Below, in pieces: positions 1 to 5,134 of a DNA stretch of 5,134 bases; position 1 is the stretch's first letter, and every line of letters starts with the position of its first letter. Origin of the DNA: an uncultured Bacteroidales bacterium (GTDB lineage Bacteria > Bacteroidota > Bacteroidia > Bacteroidales > UBA932); NCBI GenBank assembly GCA_900322025.1, contig ONYJ01000120.1, forward strand, positions 1 through 5,134. Direction: 5' to 3'. Made by a program: the position numbers and the translations under genes. The notes under the pieces were generated by a model, which did not search any database, was not told the DNA's origin, and saw only the letters and a list, made by a program, of their open reading frames with translations.

Positions 1-144
1 CCAAAGGTTGATGCAGATATTTTTATAGATGATGCTAACCTTGGCGGCTTGCCGGATTGGGGAGAAATTTACGAAATGATAAATGGCAAGGTGCAAGCAA
101 GGGCAAAGCGAAAAAGAAAACGTTTATTTAAGATATTCAGATAA
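1..144 (+). CDS. HAD-superfamily hydrolase, C-terminal end only (partial)
   Basis: The window opens inside a gene; 47 codons remain before TAA at 142-144. The visible protein starts PKVDADIFIDDANLGG and continues LPDWGEIYEMI. The hydrophobic strand ending in paired aspartates (FIDDANLGG, D10 and D11 of the visible part) matches HAD motif IV, where acidic residues bind Mg2+. The following PDWGEIYEMI resembles the end of small (about 140-150 residue) HAD hydrolases that I recall from Bacteroides, which usually have DDRN where this one has DDAN. Family members are phosphatase-like, but the substrate is unknown. The last 18 residues after EMI-NG are strongly basic (KRKRKR, then LFKIFR), an extension I do not associate with the family. 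Whether this gene is part of the glycan locus or only its flank cannot be decided here. The reading frame is secure; the family call rests on a short tail. Confidence 0.65.
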   Translation, partial: PKVDADIFIDDANLGGLPDWGEIYEMINGKVQARAKRKRKRLFKIFR

Positions 145-297
145 ATAGCGTATATAAATGTGAAGCCTATTTTTAGTGTTCCTAATGATTTAAGAAGGTT
201 GTAGAACAGAAAGAAACAGTATATATATTCAAGCTTTTTTACATTTTCTTTAGGCAAGTATCATCTCAGGATTTTTTTGCAATGACAATTTTAAACA
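145..297. other. AT-rich intergenic spacer upstream of licD-like gene
   Basis: These 153 bases separate the hydrolase stop from the LicD start. I searched both strands for a stem-loop followed by a T run and for the Bacteroides-type promoter (TTTG near -33, TAnnTTTG near -7) and found nothing convincing. The nearest thing to a -7 element is the T run ending in G at about 272-279, one mismatch from consensus and very close to the start codon. A promoter for the licD-GT8 pair could lie here, judging only by the gap size. Confidence 0.4.
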
Positions 298-1095
298 ATG
301 AGAGTAGTAGATTTAAAAGAATTACGTCAGATACAGTTGGAAATTTTAGATGATATCCATAGGTTTTGCGTGTCTGAATCCATTAAATACTCCTTATGTT
401 TTGGAACATTGCTCGGGGCTATTCGGCATAAAGGATATATTCCTTGGGATGATGATATAGACATAATGATGCCAAGAGAGGATTATGAAAAGTTTGTATC
501 ATCATACAAGTCTAATAAGAATGAAATTTGCGATTTAAGAAAGCATTCTCCTTCTGTTGAGATAGGGGTAAAAGTTTGTCGGAAAAACACCATAATGACA
601 GACTTAGCTTTAGGCAGAAGTATGTGGGGGATTAATATAGATATATTTGCTATAGATGGTGTACCTTCTGACATTAAAGAGCACTACAACAATATTCTTA
701 GAATGCGCAAGACGTTGTCCAGAATTTGCCCTTTTTATAGAGTTGTTGGCAAGAATAGGTTTCTTTGGTTTGTAAAGTATTTGACTAAGCGATTGATATA
801 CCCATACTTTGGCACTGTACCAACTTTAAAGCAGGCTATAGATTCAAAGTCTGCTTCTTTTCCTTTACATAACTCTGCCTATGGGGGAGTAATCATAGGG
901 GGATATGGCCTTAGAGAGATTCTTCCTGTTACCGTATTCGAAACTTATTGTGATATTTTATTCGAGGGTAGAATTTATATGTCAATTGCTGATTACGATA
1001 CCTATTTGTCTGCTATTTACGGTAACTATATGCAACTACCTCCCGAAGAAAAACGGGTTACGCACCATTTGTATGATGTTTTTATAGAGGACTGA
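298..1095 (+). CDS. LicD family phosphotransferase (nucleotide-activated headgroup to glycan)
   Basis: A 265-residue LicD-family (nucleotidyltransferase-fold) protein. Seen in the sequence: GTLLGAIRHKGYIPWDDDID at residues 36-55, the family hallmark, with metal-binding acidic residues D51-D53 and D55; NIDIFAIDGV at 113-122; and the C-terminal signature YGNYMQLPPEEKRVTHH at 241-257. All conserved blocks are present and the length is normal, so it looks complete and active. There is no signal peptide or membrane segment, so it should act in the cytoplasm or at the inner face of the membrane. Known members such as Haemophilus LicD transfer phosphocholine from CDP-choline to surface glycans. The nearby phosphonate genes suggest that here the donor may be a CMP-linked phosphonate such as CMP-aminoethylphosphonate; this is inference. 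ATG 298 is the first in-frame start after TAA at 292-294, and MRVVDLKELRQIQLEIL is a typical LicD N-terminus. The stop is 2 bases before the GT8 gene, implying co-transcription. Confidence 0.93.
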   Translation: MRVVDLKELRQIQLEILDDIHRFCVSESIKYSLCFGTLLGAIRHKGYIPWDDDIDIMMPREDYEKFVSSYKSNKNEICDLRKHSPSVEIGVKVCRKNTIMTDLALGRSMWGINIDIFAIDGVPSDIKEHYNNILRMRKTLSRICPFYRVVGKNRFLWFVKYLTKRLIYPYFGTVPTLKQAIDSKSASFPLHNSAYGGVIIGGYGLREILPVTVFETYCDILFEGRIYMSIADYDTYLSAIYGNYMQLPPEEKRVTHHLYDVFIED

Positions 1096-1097
1096 AT

Positions 1098-2039
1098 ATG
1101 AACATAATTCCTATTCTTTTTACATTCGATCAGTCTTTAGAAATGCCAGCAGGAGTGTGTATTACATCTTTATTAGAGAATTCAGAACCCGATACTTTCT
1201 ATGATATTTTTATTCTTCACGGGCCTCATTGCGATTTTTCGAGCGGACTATTGAATAGACTACCAGAGCAATATTCAGAAAAATGCCGAATAGCATTTAG
1301 AAAAGTGGAAGGTGAGTTCGTAGGAGGATATGAAATTCGCGGTATTCCAGAAACCGCATATTACAGATTAATTTCTCCCGAACTCATACCTGAATATGAC
1401 AAAATTCTTTATTCCGATGTTGATGTGATATTTAGAGAGGATCTTTCCAAATATTACAATACAGATATTGGGGATAATTATTTTGCTGCTGTAGATAATT
1501 GTTCCAGATTGAGATTAGGCGAGAGGATATATATTAATGAAGAATTGGGAATCAACTGGGAAAATGGATATTATTATTCAGGAAATCTGGTAATAAATTC
1601 AAAGCAATTACTTAAAGATAATAAGTTGGATGAGTTTCGGGCATTGGGTAAGCGCAATTTTCTGCAGCAGGATATGGACATTATGAATATTGTTTGTAAC
1701 AAGCGTTTTTATGCCTTTGGTCCCTCATTTTGTATGACTGTTCAGCTTTATGGTTTGATTGTAAATCGTAGAGCAGAGATGGAAGAACTATTTGGTCGTA
1801 GCGAGATAGAGCATACTCTGACTAGCGGAATCGTTCATTATAATGGGGAGAAGCCATGGAAGGGTTTGTGCGTAAATATGGATATATGGTGGGAGTATTA
1901 TAGGCGTTCGATATTTTTTGACGAGAAATTTGCATATAATTTTTGGAATAATATGCACAATATTCTTGTAAACCTATCTTTTAAGAAACGCTTGAAAGTG
2001 TTGTTGCGTTATCCTTTAGACAGGAAGCAGTGGAAGTAG
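1098..2039 (+). CDS. Family 8 glycosyltransferase
   Basis: A 313-residue GT8 (GT-A fold, retaining) glycosyltransferase, related to LgtC-type galactosyl- and glucosyltransferases. It should transfer a hexose from a UDP-sugar to a growing surface glycan. Seen in the sequence: the N-terminal strand IIPILFTFDQSLEMPAGVCITSLLEN, in which the nucleotide-sugar fold begins; YYRLISPELIP at 88-98; the DxD metal and UDP site in YSDVDVIF (D107, D109); YYYSGNLVINSKQLL at 158-172, like the family's FNSGVMLIN block; QQDMDIMN at 190-197, like the family's DQDxLN block; and HYNGEKPWK at 247-255, the family's H-x-G-x-KPW metal/UDP motif. Sugar and linkage cannot be read from sequence. The C-terminus is basic (FKKRLKVLLRYPLDRKQWK) and may contact the membrane, as in LgtC-like enzymes. 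ATG 1098 follows the LicD stop by 2 bases, so the two genes are probably translated from one message. Confidence 0.93.
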   Translation: MNIIPILFTFDQSLEMPAGVCITSLLENSEPDTFYDIFILHGPHCDFSSGLLNRLPEQYSEKCRIAFRKVEGEFVGGYEIRGIPETAYYRLISPELIPEYDKILYSDVDVIFREDLSKYYNTDIGDNYFAAVDNCSRLRLGERIYINEELGINWENGYYYSGNLVINSKQLLKDNKLDEFRALGKRNFLQQDMDIMNIVCNKRFYAFGPSFCMTVQLYGLIVNRRAEMEELFGRSEIEHTLTSGIVHYNGEKPWKGLCVNMDIWWEYYRRSIFFDEKFAYNFWNNMHNILVNLSFKKRLKVLLRYPLDRKQWK

Positions 2040-2110
2040 AGATAACGGTATAAAACACTGTAACAGGCTTTTACTAATGTATAGTATATAATAATTATAA
2101 ACACAATAAG
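2040..2110. promoter_or_regulatory. AT-rich spacer before aepX, possible internal promoter
   Basis: This 71-base gap is the only sizeable break between 298 and the window end. By direct count, the last 40 bases (2071-2110) hold only 6 G/C and contain TATA-like runs such as ATAGTATATAATAATTATAA at 2081-2100. No clear TAnnTTTG element or paired -33 TTTG is present, and no stem-loop with a T run marks a terminator for GT8. It could hold a weak promoter for the phosphonate genes, or simply be the unstructured A-rich leader that Bacteroidetes favour upstream of start codons. Confidence 0.25.
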
Positions 2111-3421
2111 ATGGCAAAGAAAGTATATCTCGGCATGATAGCCGATATAATGCATCCCGGGCTGATAAATATTATTAATGAGGGTGCAAAGTATGGTGAT
2201 CTGATTATAGGACTTTTTACCGATAAGGCGATAGCAACTCACAAGCGCCTTCCTTATTTGACATATAAGCAGCGAGAGGCGGTTGTCCGTTCTATTAAAG
2301 GCGTGTTCGATGTTGTTCCACAGGAAGAATGGAGCTATGTTCCAAATCTGATGAAATACAAACCAGATTTTATTATACATGGCGATGATTGGCAGGAAGG
2401 TTCTGAGAAATATCTGAGGGACGAAGTATTCAAGGTTATGGAAACTTTGGGAGGCAAGGTAATAGAAATACCTTATACTAAAGGTATTACTTCCGGAGGT
2501 TTAGCCAAAGAAATGGAGTCTATGGGAACTACTCCTGAGGCTCGTATGAAAAGTTTGAGACGCTTGTTATCTGCTAAGCCCGTAGTGAGAATTATAGAAT
2601 CTCATAATGGTTTAACGGGGCTTATTGCAGAGCATGTTAGTGTGGATGTGCACGGTCAGCATCGTGAATTTGATGGTATGTGGGCCAGTTCGCTCACAGA
2701 TTCTACTTCTAAGGGTAAGCCTGATATTGAGGCCGTTGACCTTACTACTCGTTTGCACGACTTGAATGATACCTTGGAGGTAACTACAAAGCCTGTTATT
2801 TATGATGGTGATACAGGAGGTAAGATAGAACACTTCGTTTTTACAGTTCGCACACTTGAACGCTTAGGAATTTCTGCTGTTATTATTGAAGACAAGGTAG
2901 GCTTGAAGCAAAACTCTCTGTTTGGAACAGACGCTGTTCAGACTCAAGATACTATCGAAGGTTTTTGCGCTAAGATTCAGGCCGGTAAAAAAGCTCAAAT
3001 AACTCGCGATTTTATGATTATCTCTCGTTGTGAAAGTCTGATAGCCGGAAAATCTGTGGAAGATGCATTGGAACGTTGCCATGCTTATGTGGCAGCCGGG
3101 GCAGACGGTATTATGATTCATAGCAAGAATAAGGACGGTTTGGATGTTAAGGAGTTTTGCCTTCGCTTCAGAGAGAAGGATAGTCATACACCTATAGTGG
3201 CGGTTCCTACAACTTATAACCAGTTTACTGAAGAAGAATTGGCCGAGTGGGGTATTAATATAGTTATATATGCAAACCACATGTTGCGAAGTGCGTATCC
3301 TGCAATGGTTAAATGTGCTGAGAGAATTTTATCGACCTCCCGTTGCATGGAAGCCAGTGATGAATACTGTATGCCTATTAAGGAGATCCTCAACTTGATA
3401 CCGGGAACTAAAAAGAAATAA
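2111..3421 (+). CDS. aepX: Phosphoenolpyruvate mutase with N-terminal cytidylyltransferase-like domain
   Basis: A 436-residue two-domain protein. Residues about 155-436 are phosphoenolpyruvate mutase, which rearranges phosphoenolpyruvate to phosphonopyruvate, the C-P bond-forming entry step of nearly all phosphonate pathways. The diagnostic EDK-x5-N motif is present as EDKVGLKQNSL at 260-270, separating it from isocitrate lyase-type relatives. W191-S193-L195, D232/D234 (YDGDTGG), E260, K266, N268, R306 and H337 line up, from memory, with substrate, Mg2+ and gating-loop residues of the mussel enzyme. Residues about 1-130 form a nucleotidyltransferase domain of the glycerol-3-phosphate/ethanolamine-phosphate cytidylyltransferase type (KVYLGMIADIMHPG, LTDKAIATHKRLPYLT, KPDFIIHGDDW). 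Such fusions are known and suggest CMP activation of the finished phosphonate. The second His of HxGH is Leu here (H15-P-G-L18), and the ISTT-like motif reads ITSGGL (126-131). ATG 2111 is the first in-frame start after a stop at 2075. The aepY start follows by 5 bases. Confidence 0.95.
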   Translation: MAKKVYLGMIADIMHPGLINIINEGAKYGDLIIGLFTDKAIATHKRLPYLTYKQREAVVRSIKGVFDVVPQEEWSYVPNLMKYKPDFIIHGDDWQEGSEKYLRDEVFKVMETLGGKVIEIPYTKGITSGGLAKEMESMGTTPEARMKSLRRLLSAKPVVRIIESHNGLTGLIAEHVSVDVHGQHREFDGMWASSLTDSTSKGKPDIEAVDLTTRLHDLNDTLEVTTKPVIYDGDTGGKIEHFVFTVRTLERLGISAVIIEDKVGLKQNSLFGTDAVQTQDTIEGFCAKIQAGKKAQITRDFMIISRCESLIAGKSVEDALERCHAYVAAGADGIMIHSKNKDGLDVKEFCLRFREKDSHTPIVAVPTTYNQFTEEELAEWGINIVIYANHMLRSAYPAMVKCAERILSTSRCMEASDEYCMPIKEILNLIPGTKKK

Positions 3422-3426
3422 GACTT

Positions 3427-4551
3427 ATGATTAGGCCTGAATTTTTTGTTAATGCTCTTGTAGAGGAGGGGGTTGATTGTTTTGCCGGTGTGCCAGACAG
3501 TCTGCTGAAGAATATGTGTGCATATATCACAGATCACTTTGATTCCTCTCACAATATCATTGCTGCCAATGAAGGTGCCGCTGTAGCTTTTGCAGCCGGG
3601 CATTATCTTGCAACAGGTCGTCCTGCTTGCGTCTATATGCAGAATAGTGGAGAAGGTAATATTATAAATCCTTTAGCTTCGCTTACAGACAAAGAAGTGT
3701 ATAATATTCCGGTATTACTCCTTATTGGCTGGAGAGGTCGTCCGGGTGTGCATGATGAACCGCAACACGTGAAGCAAGGTAAAGTAACTACTACTCTTCT
3801 GGATGCGATGGGAATCAGTTATGAGGTGCTGACTAAGGATGAATCTGAGGCTAAGGTACAAATCAGCAGGGCTATAGAAGCGCTTCAAAATAAAGAAGTA
3901 TTTGCCTTGATTATAGAAAAGGATACATTTGAAAGTTATAAACTTGAGAATGTTGAGGTAAATAATCTCTCTTTGGGTAGAGAAGAAGCTATTAGTTTAG
4001 TGGCAGCTTCATTGCAAGAAGACGATTGTATTGTATCTACTACCGGTATGATTAGCCGTGAACTTTTTGAATATCGTACTGCCATGGGACAAGGACATGA
4101 GCGTGATTTTCTGACTGTGGGCTCAATGGGACATGCATCTCAGATAGCGCTGGGTATCGCCTTGGCGCAGCCGCAGCGTAGGGTATGGTGTTTTGACGGA
4201 GATGGAGCCGCCATTATGCACATGGGGAGTATGTGTATAGTTGCAAGTAAAAAACCTACGAATTATATACATGTAGTATTTAATAATGGCGCTCACGATA
4301 GCGTTGGCGGTCAGCCAACGATAGGCTTGGAAATAGATTTACCTGCAGTAGCAATGGCTGTAGGTTATCAGAAAGCAATTAGTGTAAATAATAGAGAAGA
4401 ACTTCTAAAAACACTACCAGCCCTGAATGGTTATGGTGGGCCTATCTTTCTTGAAATAAAGGTAAAGAAAGGTAATCGTAAGGATCTTGGCCGTCCGACA
4501 ACTACACCTATTCAAAATAAGGAGGCTCTGATGGCTTTCTTGCAGAAATGA
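3427..4551 (+). CDS. aepY: Phosphonopyruvate decarboxylase (thiamine diphosphate dependent)
   Basis: A 374-residue cytoplasmic enzyme that decarboxylates phosphonopyruvate to phosphonoacetaldehyde. This irreversible step drives the unfavourable mutase reaction forward. It has the two-domain ThDP layout without the middle domain of larger decarboxylases, and its length is normal for the family, which has a biochemically studied member in Bacteroides fragilis. The N-terminal PYR domain (about 1-165) carries the catalytic-cycle glutamate E49 in ANEGAAVAFAAGHYLATG, then MQNSGEGNIINPLASL and the family block LLIGWRGRPGVHDEPQH (about 98-114). The C-terminal PP domain (about 190-374) carries the ThDP/Mg2+ motif from G258-D259-G260 to N286-N287, with spacing of about 30 residues, followed by AHDSVGGQPT. 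No key residue is missing. It starts 5 bases after aepX ends, has no Shine-Dalgarno-like sequence, and its TGA overlaps the next start codon. Sulfopyruvate decarboxylase is the main alternative, but the adjacent mutase makes that unlikely. Confidence 0.95.
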   Translation: MIRPEFFVNALVEEGVDCFAGVPDSLLKNMCAYITDHFDSSHNIIAANEGAAVAFAAGHYLATGRPACVYMQNSGEGNIINPLASLTDKEVYNIPVLLLIGWRGRPGVHDEPQHVKQGKVTTTLLDAMGISYEVLTKDESEAKVQISRAIEALQNKEVFALIIEKDTFESYKLENVEVNNLSLGREEAISLVAASLQEDDCIVSTTGMISRELFEYRTAMGQGHERDFLTVGSMGHASQIALGIALAQPQRRVWCFDGDGAAIMHMGSMCIVASKKPTNYIHVVFNNGAHDSVGGQPTIGLEIDLPAVAMAVGYQKAISVNNREELLKTLPALNGYGGPIFLEIKVKKGNRKDLGRPTTTPIQNKEALMAFLQK

Positions 4552-5134
4552 AAATTGCTCTGCTCTCAGATATACATGCTAATGTAACGGCCTTTGAGGC
4601 TGTTTTAGCAGATGCTTCTAATGTTGACGCTTATGCTATTGTAGGCGATTTGATTAATTATGGGCCACGCCCTAATGAGGTTGTGGATATATTATCTAAT
4701 CTTGATAAACCTCTATTGATTAGTATATGGGGGAATCATGAGTATTCTATTTTTGGAGGAAATCTTGAGAGGTTTTCTTCCGAACGCGGACGAGTGGTCT
4801 TAAAATACACTAATGATATTATAACGCAGAAGACTCGTGATTATCTTTATTATAGCATGGAACGTGGTGGCTTTAAAGAGCTTGTGCTTAAAGATAAGGC
4901 TTTAATGTTTATGCATGGCAATTTAGACGATCCGTTTTGGGGAAAATTTGGGATTAATCAGATGAATGATGAACGTTTTGCCAAATATGACTATGTAGTG
5001 AGCGGACATTCTCATATACCTCACTATGTAGAATATTTCTTTACATCTGACAATATAGCCTATCGAAATAAGAAGCGTACCATTTTTATAAATCCCGGTT
5101 CAGTAGGGCAGCCGCGAAACCACAATCCTTATGC
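4548..5134 (+). CDS. Metallophosphoesterase family protein, N-terminal 195 codons (partial)
   Basis: The gene starts in an ATGA overlap with the aepY stop and runs off the window; 195 codons plus 2 bases are visible and no stop is reached. It is a calcineurin-like metallophosphoesterase of the small YfcE/Metallophos_2 group. The dinuclear-metal motifs appear in order: D8-x-H10 in LLSDIHAN, G33-D34 in IVGDLINYGPRPNEVV, GNHE at 62-65, H123 in FMHGN, GHSH at 153-156, then INPGSVGQPRN at 181-191. The YGPxPNE block is typical of the family. Relatives of this type are usually about 230-250 residues, so perhaps 40-50 residues lie outside. There is no signal peptide, so it should act in the cytoplasm on a phosphomonoester or phosphodiester; the substrate cannot be inferred from sequence. 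Tight coupling to aepY suggests a role connected with phosphonate metabolism, such as cleaving a nucleotidyl or phosphate intermediate, but that is speculation. MKIALLSDIHAN is a canonical family start, which supports ATG 4548. Confidence 0.9.
   Translation, partial: MKIALLSDIHANVTAFEAVLADASNVDAYAIVGDLINYGPRPNEVVDILSNLDKPLLISIWGNHEYSIFGGNLERFSSERGRVVLKYTNDIITQKTRDYLYYSMERGGFKELVLKDKALMFMHGNLDDPFWGKFGINQMNDERFAKYDYVVSGHSHIPHYVEYFFTSDNIAYRNKKRTIFINPGSVGQPRNHNPY

Noticed and set aside
69..257. 62-codon open frame on the minus strand encoding a hydrophobic peptide
   Set aside because: Nearly half lies antisense to the hydrolase end, the rest in the AT-rich spacer. The hydrophobic content follows from A/T-rich codons, and no family pattern or regulatory context supports it.
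272..279. T-run ending in TTTG resembling a Bacteroides -7 element
   Set aside because: It lacks the TA of TAnnTTTG, has no clear -33 partner, and lies under 20 bases from the start codon, leaving little room for a leader.
282..284. Alternative ATG just upstream of the licD-like start
   Set aside because: It is out of frame with the LicD protein (16 bases before 298). The frame from 298 gives the recognisable LicD N-terminus.
2009..2380. 123-codon minus-strand open frame spanning the spacer and the aepX start
   Set aside because: It is antisense to the conserved cytidylyltransferase-like domain, its translation has no recognisable family pattern, and it spans the AT-rich spacer where long open frames arise by chance.
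2467..2488. Perfect 8-base inverted repeat (AATACCTT / AAGGTATT) with a 6-base loop
   Set aside because: It lies inside aepX, coding for EIPYTKGIT near the end of the N-terminal domain. It is AT-rich with no T run, so it is not a terminator and is most easily explained by codon content.
2864..3603. Two overlapping minus-strand open frames (2864-3280 and 3214-3603)
   Set aside because: Both lie opposite strongly conserved aepX and aepY coding sequence and show no protein family features; they are shadows of the real genes.
4302..4320. 7-base inverted repeat (CGTTGGC / GCCAACG) with a 5-base loop
   Set aside because: It sits within aepY over the conserved SVGGQPT residues, has no following T run, and is constrained by coding. 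A regulatory role cannot be supported from one sequence.
4519..4525. AAGGAGG, a perfect Shine-Dalgarno-like sequence near the metallophosphoesterase start
   Set aside because: It ends 22 bases before ATG 4548, too far to act, and lies in aepY coding sequence (NKEA). The closer ATG at 4531 is an internal aepY methionine and is out of frame with the downstream gene.

Overview
This window is a stretch of a surface-glycan locus that carries a phosphonate biosynthesis cassette. It most likely comes from a gut-type Bacteroidales (Bacteroides or a relative). The basis for that is inference: AT-rich coding sequence, no usable Shine-Dalgarno sequence before the starts, an upstream HAD-type protein whose C-terminus resembles small hydrolases I know from Bacteroides, and an aepX-aepY pair of the kind known from Bacteroides capsule loci. 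All genes read on the + strand.

Layout: (1) 1-144, the last 47 codons of a HAD-superfamily hydrolase; (2) 145-297, an AT-rich spacer with no convincing signal; (3) 298-1095, a LicD-family phosphotransferase, followed after 2 bases by (4) 1098-2039, a family 8 glycosyltransferase; (5) 2040-2110, a very AT-rich 71-base spacer; (6) 2111-3421, phosphoenolpyruvate mutase with an N-terminal cytidylyltransferase-like domain (aepX); (7) 3427-4551, thiamine-diphosphate-dependent phosphonopyruvate decarboxylase (aepY); (8) 4548-5134, the first 195 codons of a metallophosphoesterase that overlaps aepY by 4 bases (ATGA) and runs off the window.

How the genes could work together: AepX converts phosphoenolpyruvate to phosphonopyruvate, making the C-P bond. 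AepY decarboxylates it to phosphonoacetaldehyde, which pulls the unfavourable first step forward. An enzyme not seen here (a transaminase giving 2-aminoethylphosphonate, or a dehydrogenase giving 2-hydroxyethylphosphonate) should finish the headgroup. The cytidylyltransferase-like domain on AepX suggests CMP activation of that headgroup. The LicD protein upstream, from a family that moves phosphocholine-like groups from CDP-linked donors, is the obvious candidate to attach it to a glycan that the GT8 enzyme helps build. This chain is an inference from gene content. Points worth checking are the altered HxGH and ISTT-type motifs in the AepX N-terminal domain, the LicD substrate, the role of the metallophosphoesterase, and the composition step between the AT-richer licD/GT8 pair and the GC-richer phosphonate genes.

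No rRNA, tRNA, insertion sequence, CRISPR array or convincing terminator was seen.
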